Assembly: GCA_025698895.1 (NCBI GenBank)
Contig: JAILWO010000002.1
Coordinates: 1,054,001 to 1,118,000, forward strand
Direction: 5' to 3'
Source of the DNA: Rhizobiaceae bacterium
GTDB taxonomy: Bacteria > Pseudomonadota > Alphaproteobacteria > Rhizobiales > Rhizobiaceae
Length of the DNA stretch: 64,000 bases
Part shown: positions 8,532-17,311 of the stretch, in pieces
Layout of the letters: every line of letters begins with the position of its first letter
Position numbering within the stretch: position 1 is the stretch's first letter
Made by a program: the position numbers and the translations under genes
The notes under the pieces: generated by a model
Database searches by the model: none
What the model was told of the DNA's origin: nothing
Seen by the model: the letters and a program-made list of their open reading frames with translations, nothing else

Positions 8532-9173
8532 ATGAGCGGCGGGAGTGGACCGGCGGCGCTTGGCGCCTATGCCGCGCAAATTCGCGCCTGCCGCATCTGC
8601 CGCGACCGGCCATCGGGAAGGCCGATGCCGCATGAGCCGCGCCCGGTCCTGGTGGAGTCGGCCGCCGCCCGCGTCCTGATCGCGGGGCAGGCGCCCGGCA
8701 CCCGGGTCCATGCCTCCGGCGCGCCCTTCACCGATCCGTCGGGCGACCGGCTGCGCGACTGGATGGGCGTGACGCGCGAGGAATTTTACAATCCCGCCAA
8801 CTTCGCCATCGTTCCGATGGGCTTCTGCTTTCCCGGCCTCGACGCGAAAGGTTCGGACCTGCCGCCGCGGCGCGAATGCGCGCCGGCATGGCGCAAGGGG
8901 CTGATGGAACACATGCCACAGGTCGATCTCGTCCTGGCGATCGGCCTCTATGCGCAGGCCTGGCATCTGGGAAAGACGCGCGGCGCCTCGCTGACCGAGA
9001 CCGTGGCCGCCTGGCGCGACGTTATGCGGAGGCCCGCGAAGCCGACTGTCATCCCGCTGCCGCATCCCTCCTGGCGCAACTCGGCCTGGCTGAAGCGCAA
9101 TCCCTGGTTCGAGGCCGATCTGCTGCCGGTGCTGCGCGCCGAAATCCATATGCGCCTGGATGGCCCGGATTAA
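8532..9173 (+). CDS. Uracil-DNA glycosylase family protein
   Basis: A 213-residue protein of the uracil-DNA glycosylase superfamily (COG1573-like). It begins with a Cys-rich segment, ACRICRDRP, then VLIAGQAPGTRVHASG with the superfamily motif 1 (GQAPG), a PF-x3-SGDRLR segment, and PLPHPSWRNSAW near residue 180 as the HPS loop motif. The asparagine/aspartate choice in motif 1 differs from classical UNG, so the actual lesion is uncertain. It is translationally close to the GST gene. An intergenic dyad follows before lrp. Confidence 0.8.
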   Translation: MSGGSGPAALGAYAAQIRACRICRDRPSGRPMPHEPRPVLVESAAARVLIAGQAPGTRVHASGAPFTDPSGDRLRDWMGVTREEFYNPANFAIVPMGFCFPGLDAKGSDLPPRRECAPAWRKGLMEHMPQVDLVLAIGLYAQAWHLGKTRGASLTETVAAWRDVMRRPAKPTVIPLPHPSWRNSAWLKRNPWFEADLLPVLRAEIHMRLDGPD

Positions 9174-9174
9174 G

Positions 9175-9193
9175 GAAATTTGCCCTGCATTTC
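9175..9193. promoter_or_regulatory. Dyad upstream of the Lrp-family gene, possible autoregulatory site
   Basis: GAAAT and ATTTC form perfect 5-bp arms around a 9-base centre, 82 bases before the Lrp-family start codon. AT-rich dyads of this kind are typical Lrp/AsnC binding sites, and these regulators usually control themselves. A role is inference only. Confidence 0.3.
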
Positions 9194-9274
9194 GGGGCCA
9201 GTGGGGAAAATCGTTCTTGTACAGGTGAAGGGAAGGGTCCACATTGGAAACTGATTTCATCAAAGGTAGCCGCC

Positions 9275-9769
9275 ATGGACCGCCTCGACCGCAAGATACT
9301 GCGCCTGCTGCAGGAAGACGTGACGCTGGCCGTCGCCGACGTGGCCAGGAAGGTGGGGCTGTCCACTACGCCGTGCTGGCGGCGCATCCAGAAGCTGGAG
9401 GAGGAAGGCGTCATCCAGCGCCGTGTCGCGGTGCTCGACCCGGTCAAGGTGAACACCCGGGTCACCGTCTTCGTTTCGATCCGCACCAATACCCATTCCG
9501 TGGAATGGCTCAGGCGGTTCTCCGAGGTCATCCAGGAATTTCCGGAGGTCGTCGAATTCTATCGCATGAGCGGCGATGTCGACTATCTGCTGCGCGTCGT
9601 CGTGCCCGATATCGCGGCCTATGACGCCTTCTACAAGCGCCTGATCGCCAAGATCGAGATCCGCGACGTTTCCTCGGCCTTCGCCATGGAGCAGATCAAG
9701 TACACGACCCAGCTTCCGCTCGACTACATGGTGCTCGACAAGGAACCGGCGCATTCGAGCGCCGCCTGA
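9275..9769 (+). CDS. Lrp/AsnC family transcriptional regulator
   Basis: A 164-residue regulator. Residues 1-60 form the winged helix-turn-helix, beginning MDRLDRKILRLLQED and containing VGLSTTPCWRRIQKLEEEGVI... as the recognition helix region; residues 65-150 form the RAM ligand-binding/oligomerisation domain with EFYRMSGDVDYLLRVV. The family responds to amino acids. ATG 9275 is the family-typical start; the longer upstream frame overlaps the glycosylase gene in another frame. It ends 3 bases from the convergent DUF3299 gene. Confidence 0.9.
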   Translation: MDRLDRKILRLLQEDVTLAVADVARKVGLSTTPCWRRIQKLEEEGVIQRRVAVLDPVKVNTRVTVFVSIRTNTHSVEWLRRFSEVIQEFPEVVEFYRMSGDVDYLLRVVVPDIAAYDAFYKRLIAKIEIRDVSSAFAMEQIKYTTQLPLDYMVLDKEPAHSSAA

Positions 9770-9772
9770 CGG

Positions 9773-10267
9773 TCACTTCCTGAGGAATTTCCAGGGCGCG
9801 GCGCCCTTATCGGCTCCGGGCGCGATGCGCGCGTCGGGAACGCGATCCGCCGCAGCGATCGAAGCCTGCCGGATCCGGTAGTCGGACCCGATCCGTACCA
9901 CGCCGTCCACGAGAAAGAGCTGCGACAGCGTCTGCTCGGTCTCAAGTTCGCCCGTGACGGTGACCGGCTCGAAAACCTCCTTCAGCCGCCAGGGCTGGGC
10001 CGGCCGGACATGCAGGATCTGATCGCCGGGCGGTGGCGGCGTGTGGCTGCAAGCGCCCACCCAGGGCACGAGCATGAATTCGTAGACAAGCTCGCCCTCG
10101 CGGTCGATCGGCAGGACATAGCCGCGTATCGCGATCTCGCCGCCCAGCGCATCACCTTGAGCGCCGACGCGCAGATCCTTCCACAGCACGCTGCGGGGGG
10201 CGGCCTGGGCCGCCGAGACCCAAAGTGCCGCCATGGCTGCGATTATCACCAGGTGACGTGGTTTCAT
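9773..10267 (-). CDS. DUF3299 periplasmic protein
   Basis: A 164-residue protein with a cleavable-looking signal peptide (basic start, hydrophobic 5-20, AQA-AP junction near 22). The mature part contains EIAIRGYVLPID, EFMLVPWVGACSHTPPPPGDQ and VTVTGELE, the hallmarks of DUF3299. Such proteins sometimes lie near metal or ABC export genes, but here no partner is adjacent. Function unknown. Confidence 0.85.
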   Translation of the reverse strand: MKPRHLVIIAAMAALWVSAAQAAPRSVLWKDLRVGAQGDALGGEIAIRGYVLPIDREGELVYEFMLVPWVGACSHTPPPPGDQILHVRPAQPWRLKEVFEPVTVTGELETEQTLSQLFLVDGVVRIGSDYRIRQASIAAADRVPDARIAPGADKGAAPWKFLRK

Positions 10268-10307
10268 CGGCCCAGCCTATCGCGGATCGTGTCGGCGGGC
10301 GAGGGCT

Positions 10308-11024
10308 TTATCGCCGCTTCGCCGCGGCGGCCTCGCGCCTGCTCACGCCCGCCAAGGTCTTTTCCGAGGTCAGCTCGCGCACGGCCTGCCGGCCGATCCA
10401 GCGCGCTGACCGGTCGTCGGAGGCGGCCAGCCTTCCGGCGCTGTCGAGCGCGGCCCGATTGAGCGCATGGTTGCGCTTGCCGATCGAACGCAACGCCCAG
10501 CTCACGGCCTTCTTGACGAAATTGCGCTCGTCGCGGGCGTGACGCTCTATCACCGGCAGAAAGGCGAAAAACGTCGCGTCCGGCTCCTTCTTGCGGTGCA
10601 CCACCGCCCAGGCCATCATCGCGAAGGCGGTGCGCCGCACGAACTCGCGCTCATCGGCCGCGAACTCGTCGATCAGTTCGGTCCAGTGATCCGTATCGAC
10701 GAAGAGGTCGGATACGCCGTCGACGATATCCCACGAATCGAACTCCGCGGCCCAGTCACGCGCGTTTTGCGCCGTGAAGCGTTTGGGGTCGGCCGTTTGC
10801 GCGGCGATGAACCGGGCCTCGGCGATGCCCGTCGCCCACAATTCGAAGGCCCGCTCGTGGTTGCGCTTGATCGCCTTGGCGATCTTCTTCTGTTCGCCAT
10901 GCGAGATGCCGAGCGCCCGGTCGATCCGTATGCCGTAGCGCTTCATGCCCTGGCGGCTTTCCTCCGAACCGAGGGCGCGCAGATGCGCGACGATCTCGGC
11001 CGCGGTCGAATCCGGTGAAAGCAT
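10308..11024 (-). CDS. DNA alkylation repair (AlkD-like) HEAT-repeat protein
   Basis: A 238-residue all-helical protein. The segment MKRYGIRIDRALGISHG near residue 27 and the repeated helix pairs containing SWDIVDGVSDLF (about 97-108) and FVRRTAFAMMAWA match COG4912/AlkD-like HEAT-repeat DNA glycosylases. Several members of this family have lost glycosylase activity, so enzymatic repair is not certain. The dehydrogenase gene starts far downstream on the same strand, ending with its own start 9 bases beyond this gene's stop region, so the two may share a transcript. Confidence 0.82.
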   Translation of the reverse strand: MLSPDSTAAEIVAHLRALGSEESRQGMKRYGIRIDRALGISHGEQKKIAKAIKRNHERAFELWATGIAEARFIAAQTADPKRFTAQNARDWAAEFDSWDIVDGVSDLFVDTDHWTELIDEFAADEREFVRRTAFAMMAWAVVHRKKEPDATFFAFLPVIERHARDERNFVKKAVSWALRSIGKRNHALNRAALDSAGRLAASDDRSARWIGRQAVRELTSEKTLAGVSRREAAAAKRR

Positions 11025-11033
11025 CGACCGCCG

Positions 11034-11903
11034 CTATTTCTCGAGGCGCGCCAGCAGCGAGGACGTGTCCCAGCGCTTGCCGCCCATGTCCTGCACATCC
11101 TTGTAGAACTGGTCGACCAGGGCCGTCACCGGCAGCTTGGCGCCGTTGCGGCTGGCTTCGGCCAGGCAGATGCCGAGATCCTTGCGCATCCAGTCGACGG
11201 CGAAGCCGAAATCATACTTGCCCTGGTTCATCGTCTTGTGGCGGTTTTCCATCTGCCAGGAGCCGGCCGCGCCCTTGGAGATCACGTCGACGACCTTCTC
11301 GATATCGAGGCCGGCCTTCTTGCCGAAATGGATGCCTTCCGCGAGACCCTGCACCAGGCCGGCGATGCAGATCTGGTTGATCATCTTGGTAAGCTGGCCA
11401 GCACCCGCCGGCCCCATCAGCCCAACCATCTTGGCATAGGCCGCGATCACGTCCTTCGACTTGTCGAAGGTCGCCTGGTCGCCGCCGACCATGACTGTGA
11501 GCTGGCCGTTCTCCGCGCCGGCCTGGCCGCCCGAGACGGGCGCGTCCAGAAAGCCGAAGCCGCGCAGCTCGGCTTCCGCCGACAGTTCGCGCGCCACCTC
11601 CGCCGACGCGGTGGTGTTGTCGATGAAGACCGAGCCCTTCTTCATGGCGGCGAAAGCGCCGTCGTCGCCGAGCGTGACGGAACGAAGGTCGTCGTCATTG
11701 CCGACGCAGGCGAAGACGAAGTCCTTGTCGGCGGCCGCTTCGGCGGGTGTCTTGCCAAAAGCGCCGCCATGCTCGCCGACCCATTTCTCGGCCTTGGCCG
11801 TGGTGCGGTTGTAGACCGTGACGTCGTGGCCGCCCTTGTTCTTGAGGTGGGCCGCCATCGGATAGCCCATCACGCCCAGACCCAGAAATGCGACAGTCGC
11901 CAT
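11034..11903 (-). CDS. NAD(P)-dependent beta-hydroxyacid dehydrogenase (GarR/HIBADH family)
   Basis: A 289-residue oxidoreductase of the 3-hydroxyisobutyrate/tartronate-semialdehyde reductase family. The Rossmann motif FLGLGVMGYPMAAHL starts at residue 5, the substrate loop DAPVSGGQAGAENGQLTVM is near 117-135, and GAGQLTKMINQ near 167 supplies the catalytic lysine and asparagine. The exact substrate cannot be assigned. It follows the amino-acid ABC permease gene by 32 bases on the same strand, suggesting co-expression with uptake of a small acid or amino acid. Confidence 0.87.
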   Translation of the reverse strand: MATVAFLGLGVMGYPMAAHLKNKGGHDVTVYNRTTAKAEKWVGEHGGAFGKTPAEAAADKDFVFACVGNDDDLRSVTLGDDGAFAAMKKGSVFIDNTTASAEVARELSAEAELRGFGFLDAPVSGGQAGAENGQLTVMVGGDQATFDKSKDVIAAYAKMVGLMGPAGAGQLTKMINQICIAGLVQGLAEGIHFGKKAGLDIEKVVDVISKGAAGSWQMENRHKTMNQGKYDFGFAVDWMRKDLGICLAEASRNGAKLPVTALVDQFYKDVQDMGGKRWDTSSLLARLEK

Positions 11904-11935
11904 TATTCTCTCCCTTGTCTTTCAGATATTTGAGA

Positions 11936-12766
11936 TCAGCGCTTGAGGTGGCGCGTGATGCGCCGCTCGACCCAGTCGACCGCGTTGCGCAGCGTCTCGA
12001 CGATGGCGAGATAGATGATAGCCGCCCACAGATAGGTCTGGAAATCGAAGGTACGCGAATAGGCGCGCCGTGTCTCGCCCATCAGGTCGTAGACGGTGAT
12101 GATGGCGACGATGGCCGAGCCCTTGATCATCAGGATGATCTCGTTGCCATAGGGGCGCAGCGCCACGATCAGGGCCTGCGGCAGGATGATCTTCCAGAAG
12201 GTCTGGAAGCGATGCAGCCCCAGCGAGGCCGCGCCCTCCCACTGCCCCTTCGGCACGCTCTGGATCGCGCCGCGCAGGATCTCGGCCTGGTAGGCGGCGG
12301 TGTTGAGCGAGAAGGCGAGCACCGCGCAGTACCAGGCCTCGCGGAAGAAGGTCCAAAGGCCGATCGCGTCGAGCTGCGGGCGGAAGGAGCCGAGCCCGTA
12401 ATAGATCAGGAAGGTCTGGGCCAGCAGCGGCGTACCGCGGAAGAAATAGACATAGCCATAGGCGAAGGCGGCGGCGAAGCGGTTCTTCGACATGCGCATC
12501 AGCGCGATCGGCACCGACAGGACCGCTCCGATCAGGATCGAGACGCCGACGAGAGTCAGCGTGATGCCGAGGCCCGACAGGTAACGGGGCGCATAGCGCT
12601 CGAACAGGTCAGGGCGCCAGGCGTTGAACAGGAACGAGGCCAGCCCGAGGGCGAGCGCGCCCCATACCGCCATCAGGACGAGGCCGAGAACGCGGTCGCG
12701 CGTCCAGCGGCGTGCCGGCGGGGGCGGCATCTCGACACTTGCGGCGGGAGCGGCGGCGGTATTCAT
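11936..12766 (-). CDS. Polar amino-acid ABC transporter permease (HisM type)
   Basis: A 276-residue inner-membrane permease of the His/Glu/Gln/Arg/opine group. About five to six helices follow a proline-rich cytoplasmic N-terminus; the membrane domain contains YVYFFRGTPLLAQTFLIYYG and the EAA loop YQAEILRGAIQSVPKGQWEGA, which docks onto the ATPase. The start codon overlaps the stop of the partner permease by four bases (ATGA), showing translational coupling. No ATPase gene follows; a dehydrogenase gene does. Confidence 0.9.
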   Translation of the reverse strand: MNTAAAPAASVEMPPPPARRWTRDRVLGLVLMAVWGALALGLASFLFNAWRPDLFERYAPRYLSGLGITLTLVGVSILIGAVLSVPIALMRMSKNRFAAAFAYGYVYFFRGTPLLAQTFLIYYGLGSFRPQLDAIGLWTFFREAWYCAVLAFSLNTAAYQAEILRGAIQSVPKGQWEGAASLGLHRFQTFWKIILPQALIVALRPYGNEIILMIKGSAIVAIITVYDLMGETRRAYSRTFDFQTYLWAAIIYLAIVETLRNAVDWVERRITRHLKR

Positions 12767-13473
12767 CGGCCGACGCCCTCCTTGCCCGCCCAGCGGTCGA
12801 TCGCGCCCAGCGCGACCGAGGAGAGGATGGCGAGCGCGAGATAAAGCAGACAGGCCACTCCGAAGAACAGGAAGGCCTCCTTCGTCACGCGCGCCGCGAC
12901 GCCTGTCTGGCGGATGATGTCGGACAGGCCGATGACCGAGACCAGTGCGGTGTCCTTGATGAGGATCAGCCACAGATTGGACAGGCCCGGCAGGGCGATG
13001 CGCACAAGCTGCGGCAGGATGATCAGACGCATCGTCTGGAAATGCGACAGGCCGATCGCGTAGCCGCCTTCATACTGGCCGCGCGGGATGGCGCGGAAAG
13101 CCGAGAGCAGAACCTCGCTGGCAAAGGAGGAGAAGACGGCGCCGAGCGCGATCATGCCGGCCACGAAGGCGTTGATCTCGACCGTGGTGCCCGGGCTGAA
13201 CAGCCTCACGAATTGCTGGATGCCGATCTGCGCGCCGTAGAAGACCAGAAACAGAGTCAGCAGTTCGGGCAGGCCGCGAAAGATCGTGGTGTAGATATTG
13301 GCCGCCAGCCGCAGGGACTTTTCCTCGGACTGCTTTCCCAGCGCGATGAAGAACCCGACCAGAAGGCCAAGCGGCAGCGTCGCCAGCGCCAGCGTCACGG
13401 TCACGACCACGCCCCAGGCGATCTCGTCGCCCCAGCCCCGTGGGCCGAAACTGAGCAGCGTCGCTACGTCCAT
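12763..13473 (-). CDS. Polar amino-acid ABC transporter permease (HisQ type)
   Basis: A 236-residue permease with five or so helices, the TTIFRGLPELLTLFLVFYG segment and the EAA loop with SAFRAIPRGQYEGGYAIGL typical of HisQ/ArtQ proteins. It forms a heterodimer with the HisM-type permease encoded next. ATG 13473 (MDVATLLSFGP) is preferred to an ATG nine codons upstream because families start near this point. It lies 112 bases downstream of the binding-protein gene. Confidence 0.9.
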   Translation of the reverse strand: MDVATLLSFGPRGWGDEIAWGVVVTVTLALATLPLGLLVGFFIALGKQSEEKSLRLAANIYTTIFRGLPELLTLFLVFYGAQIGIQQFVRLFSPGTTVEINAFVAGMIALGAVFSSFASEVLLSAFRAIPRGQYEGGYAIGLSHFQTMRLIILPQLVRIALPGLSNLWLILIKDTALVSVIGLSDIIRQTGVAARVTKEAFLFFGVACLLYLALAILSSVALGAIDRWAGKEGVGR

Positions 13474-13585
13474 CGCGCGGCCGCCATTCCAGGTCCCCAA
13501 CAGCCACCCGCCCGAAGCCCCTCAGGCAAACGGCGGGAAGAGATCCCGCCGCCGCCAGTTCGATGAAAGCGCAATGGAGGCCCCT

Positions 13586-14359
13586 TCAGCCGCCATAGGC
13601 ATCGAAATCGAAATACTTGTCGTTGATTTCCTTGTATTTTCCGTTCTCGCGGATGGCCTGGATGGCGTCGTTGAACTTCTCGCGCAACTCATCCTCGCCC
13701 TTGCGGATGGCGATGCCGGCGCCTTCGCCGTGAATCTCGGGATCGGGCGTCAGCGTGCCGAGGATCTTGCAGCAGGCGCCGGAATCGGTGGCGATCCATT
13801 CCGACAGCACGGTCACGTCATCCATCACCGCGTCGACGCGGCCGTTCTCGAGATCGAGCTTGTATTCGTCGGCGGTCGGATAGAGCCGGATGTCGGACTC
13901 ATCATATTTTGCCTCGGCGAAGTTCGAATGGGTGGTGGAGCCCTGAACGCCGATCGCCTTTCCGGCCAGCGCCTCCGGCGTGACGTCGGTGAGGTCGGAA
14001 TCCTTCGGTACCGCGATCGCCGGGGGCGTGTTGTAATATTTCTCGGTGAAGTCGACCTGCTCCTTGCGCTCGTCGGTGATCGACATGGAGGCGATGATCG
14101 CGTCGAAACGCTCGGCCTGCAGCGCGGGAATGATGCCATCCCATTCCTGGGTGACGAATTCGCATTCGACCTCCATCTCCTCGCAAAGCGCGTTGGCGAT
14201 GTCGATGTCGAAGCCTTCCAGCTTGCCATCGGCGGTCAGGTTATTGAATGGCGGGTAGGCGCCTTCAGTCCCGATGCGGAGCTTGTCCTGCGCCTGGGCT
14301 ATGCCGGCGGCGAGCACGGCCGCCGAAACCGCGAGCGTGAACCTTGTCATTCTGAACAT
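13586..14359 (-). CDS. Periplasmic amino-acid-binding protein of the ABC transporter
   Basis: A 257-residue solute-binding protein of family 3. The N-terminal 23 residues are a signal peptide ending AQAQ; the mature protein starts DKLRIGTEGAYPPFNN and contains LEGFDIDIANALCEEM and ERFDAIIASMSITDERKEQ, standard for lysine/arginine/ornithine/histidine binding proteins. ATG 14359 has GAGGAA upstream and is the start that gives the signal peptide. It is first in a run of binding protein, two permeases and a dehydrogenase. Confidence 0.9.
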   Translation of the reverse strand: MFRMTRFTLAVSAAVLAAGIAQAQDKLRIGTEGAYPPFNNLTADGKLEGFDIDIANALCEEMEVECEFVTQEWDGIIPALQAERFDAIIASMSITDERKEQVDFTEKYYNTPPAIAVPKDSDLTDVTPEALAGKAIGVQGSTTHSNFAEAKYDESDIRLYPTADEYKLDLENGRVDAVMDDVTVLSEWIATDSGACCKILGTLTPDPEIHGEGAGIAIRKGEDELREKFNDAIQAIRENGKYKEINDKYFDFDAYGG

Positions 14360-14467
14360 TCTCGTTCCTCTCTGTTTTTTTCGGGCGGCTTCGTCTTCTT
14401 GCCACGGCCTGCCCTGATATCGCGGCCCCCGCAGGTTCCGTGCGGCGATATTCCCATTTTCCCGCGA

Positions 14468-14487
14468 AGGATTGCAACCGCAATCCT
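14468..14487 (-). terminator. Hairpin at the end of mobB
   Basis: AGGATTGC and GCAATCCT form a perfect 8-bp stem with a 4-base loop, beginning at the mobB stop codon on the minus strand. No run of T follows, so it may stabilise the mobB mRNA end or separate mobB from the binding-protein gene rather than be a strong intrinsic terminator. Confidence 0.4.
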
Positions 14488-14999
14488 CAGCGGCCGAGAC
14501 CCGATACCACCTCGACGAAATCGGCGATCGCGGCGATGTCGTCCAGGGCGAAAACCGGCAGGCGCGTATCGCCCACGTCATGGTCGGCAGCGATCGCGAC
14601 GATGGCCGGATCGGTATCGGCCAGCGGCGTCCTGTCCTTCGCCGCCACGCGGCGGACTTCGATCTTGGGGTGCGGCTCGCGCTTGTAGCCTTCGACGATG
14701 ACGAGATCGCAGGGCGAGAGCCGCGCGAGGATCGCCGTCAGATCGGGCTCGTCCTCGTCGCGCAGTTCGTGCATGAGCGCCCAGCGGCGGCTGGAAACGA
14801 CGGCCACCTCGGACGCGCCCGCCAGGCGGTGGCGATGGGAGTCGGTGCCGTCCCGGTCGATGTCGAATTCGTGGTGCGCATGCTTAACGGTCGACACGCG
14901 CCAGCCGCGACGGGTGAGTTCGACGACCAGCCGCTCCACGAGCGTCGTCTTGCCGGAGTTCTTCCACCCCGTCACGCCCAGCACCCTTTGACCGCTCAT
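14487..14999 (-). CDS. mobB: Molybdopterin-guanine dinucleotide biosynthesis adaptor MobB
   Basis: A 170-residue GTP-binding protein. Walker A is GWKNSGKTT at residues 11-19, followed by the family segment VSTVKHAHHEFDIDRDGTDS and VIVEGYKREPHPKIEV. MobB assists MobA in forming the guanine dinucleotide form of molybdenum cofactor. It is the last gene of a minus-strand run that begins with moaA, with two exporter genes between, so both molybdenum-cofactor genes may share regulation. Confidence 0.92.
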   Translation of the reverse strand: MSGQRVLGVTGWKNSGKTTLVERLVVELTRRGWRVSTVKHAHHEFDIDRDGTDSHRHRLAGASEVAVVSSRRWALMHELRDEDEPDLTAILARLSPCDLVIVEGYKREPHPKIEVRRVAAKDRTPLADTDPAIVAIAADHDVGDTRLPVFALDDIAAIADFVEVVSGLGR

Positions 15000-15021
15000 C
15001 GGGCTCCTCGCATCAGTGCCG

Positions 15022-16263
15022 CTAGGCTTCGCCTCTCCTGCGGGCGACCTGGATGACCCAGACCGTCGCGGCCACGGCCGCGAGCGACGATAGCAGCATC
15101 ACCCAGACAAGCGGATAGGGCCCCGTATCGGGCCCGAGCAGCGCGCCGGCGAGCACGGAAAGCACCGCGCCGCCGCCGATCTGAAGCGATCCGCCGAGCC
15201 CGGACGCCGAACCCGCCAGATGCGGCCGCATGCTGACCATGCCGGCAATCGCGTTGGGAAGCGTCAGCCCGTTGCCGACGCCCATCAGCATGGCCGGCGC
15301 GAACAGCGAAATCGGGTGGTAGAGGCCTGCCCCGAACATGACGAAGCAGGCCAGCCCGCCCAGCGTGCAGACGATGTTGCCCGACAGCATCATCCGGTTG
15401 AGGCCGACCCGCGTGGAATAGCGCGCCGCCAGGAAATTGCCGAACATGTAGCCGCCCGAGATCAGCGCGAAATAGAGGCCATAGCCGGATGGCGACATGC
15501 CGAGGATCTCGGTGGCGACATAGGGACCGCCGCCCAGAAAGGCGAAGAACGCGCCGGAGGTGAAGGCGGCGGTGAGCACATAGCCCCAGAAACGGCGCGA
15601 CCGGGCCAGCTCCGGATAGGCGTGGAACTGCGCCGTGAGGCTCGCCGATTGCGACCGGTTTGTTTCGCCGAGGTCGAAATAGACCATCGAGAACGACAAG
15701 GTGGCAAAGCCGAACGTCACCACGAAGGCCGCCTGCCAGCCATAGAGTTCGTCGAGCACGCCGCCGATCATCGGTCCGACCATCGGAGCGACCGCCATGC
15801 CCATCGTCACATAGCCGATGCGGCTGGCCGCCTCGGCGGTGTCGACCGTGTCGCGTACGATGGCGCGCGAAAGCACGATGCCGGCCGCCGAAAAGGCCTG
15901 CATGACGCGGCAGACCAGCAGCGCCTCGATCGTCGGCGCGAAGATCGCAAGCACGGTGGAGACCATGAAGATCAGGAAGCAGGCCAGCATGACCGGTCGC
16001 CGGCCATACCTGTCCGACAGCGGGCCGATGAACAGTTGCAGGACCGCGGTCGCGGCGAGATAGAGCGAAACGGCAAGCTGCGCCACCGCGTAGTCAGCCT
16101 CGAAATATCGCGCCATGCCGGGCAGCGACGGCAGGAAGATGTTCATCGCCAGCGCGCTCGTGGCCGCCGCCAGCACCAGGGTGAACAGATGCGGCGGCGT
16201 GCGCCGGTCAAGGAAGCGCGCCGCGGGCAGGGGGGCAGGCTCGGTATGGACCCTTTTCTGCAT
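15022..16263 (-). CDS. Bcr/CflA-type MFS multidrug exporter
   Basis: A 413-residue protein with twelve predicted helices. PLSDRYGRRPVML between helices 2 and 3 is the MFS motif A, and NIFLPSLPGMARYFEAD at the end of helix 1 is characteristic of the Bcr/CflA drug-resistance branch. Substrate unknown. ATG 16263 lies one base beyond the end of the EamA gene (stop ends at 16265), so the two transporter genes are tightly coupled. Confidence 0.87.
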   Translation of the reverse strand: MQKRVHTEPAPLPAARFLDRRTPPHLFTLVLAAATSALAMNIFLPSLPGMARYFEADYAVAQLAVSLYLAATAVLQLFIGPLSDRYGRRPVMLACFLIFMVSTVLAIFAPTIEALLVCRVMQAFSAAGIVLSRAIVRDTVDTAEAASRIGYVTMGMAVAPMVGPMIGGVLDELYGWQAAFVVTFGFATLSFSMVYFDLGETNRSQSASLTAQFHAYPELARSRRFWGYVLTAAFTSGAFFAFLGGGPYVATEILGMSPSGYGLYFALISGGYMFGNFLAARYSTRVGLNRMMLSGNIVCTLGGLACFVMFGAGLYHPISLFAPAMLMGVGNGLTLPNAIAGMVSMRPHLAGSASGLGGSLQIGGGAVLSVLAGALLGPDTGPYPLVWVMLLSSLAAVAATVWVIQVARRRGEA

Positions 16264-16264
16264 C

Positions 16265-17185
16265 TCACAGACCGTCCGGTTGCATGGTCGGCGCGGTCGC
16301 CTTGGCCGCCGGCCGACTCTCGCCGCGCACCCGCTCGCGGTAGAGCGCGTAGAGCCCCGAGGCCACGATGACGGTCGCGCCCGCAATCATCGCCGCGTCC
16401 GGCAACTCGCCGAACACGACCACGCCGAGGCCGATGGCCCACAGCAGCGCCGTGTACCGAAACGGCGCGATGAATGAGATCTCGCCGTCGCGCATGGCCA
16501 GGATAATGAACTGGTAGCCGAACAGGAGAAGCACGGCCGCCGCCGCGAGAAGGGCGAGATCGGTCGCTGCGACCGGCGACCAGCCGCCGAAGGGAACGAC
16601 CAGCACACCGCCCATGATCGTCACGGCGATCGCGGTCGCCGACGACAGGAACAGCGACGGTATCTCGCGCGGCACGCGCTTGGTGGACAGGTCCCGGACC
16701 GTGCAGAAGAAGACGCAGATCAGCGCCGAGATCGAATAGGCGTTGAAGCCCTCGAAACCCGGCCGCACGATGATCAGCACACCGGCGAAGCCCGCCGCGA
16801 TCGCCAGCCAGCGCCGCCAGCCGACCGGCTCTCCATAGACGAGCGCCGCGCCCATCGTCACGGCAAGCGGCAGCGCCTGAAGCACGGCCGATATGTTGGC
16901 AAGGGGCATGTTGGCGAGCGCGACGAGGAAGAAGACGGTCGCGCAGACTTCGCCCACGACGCGCAGGAAGACGAAGGGGGAGGCGACCGTACGAACCGGA
17001 ATGAGCGCGCCCCTGTGCCAGGCCAGAGCCAGGATCAGCGCGCTGGCGAACAGGCCGCGCAAAAGCATGACCTGCCCCATGTTCATCGAGGAGGAGACCA
17101 CCTTGGTGATGGCGTCATTGGCGGTGAAGCCGGCCATCGAGACCGACATGAAAACCGCACCGCGCAGATTGAGGGACAGGGCCAA
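16265..17185 (-). CDS. EamA/DMT family transporter
   Basis: A 306-residue protein with ten hydrophobic helices arranged as two EamA repeats (about 10-140 and 150-285). The GFTANDAITKVV segment in helix 1 and LRGLFASALILAL in helix 2 are typical of the RhaT/YdcZ-like drug-metabolite transporter superfamily. Transport direction and substrate cannot be read. It is immediately followed by the Bcr/CflA gene and preceded by moaA at 126 bases. Confidence 0.85.
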   Translation of the reverse strand: MALSLNLRGAVFMSVSMAGFTANDAITKVVSSSMNMGQVMLLRGLFASALILALAWHRGALIPVRTVASPFVFLRVVGEVCATVFFLVALANMPLANISAVLQALPLAVTMGAALVYGEPVGWRRWLAIAAGFAGVLIIVRPGFEGFNAYSISALICVFFCTVRDLSTKRVPREIPSLFLSSATAIAVTIMGGVLVVPFGGWSPVAATDLALLAAAAVLLLFGYQFIILAMRDGEISFIAPFRYTALLWAIGLGVVVFGELPDAAMIAGATVIVASGLYALYRERVRGESRPAAKATAPTMQPDGL

Positions 17186-17311
17186 GACGTTTCGGACTTT
17201 CGGGATGCAACCAGTGATGGTTTGCGGGGATGTATCACCCGTCGCCTGTTTGGCAACCGCAAAGAGGTGGGCTAGGTCGGCGCCGGGGTCGGCGCGGCGA
17301 CCTGGATAGGT

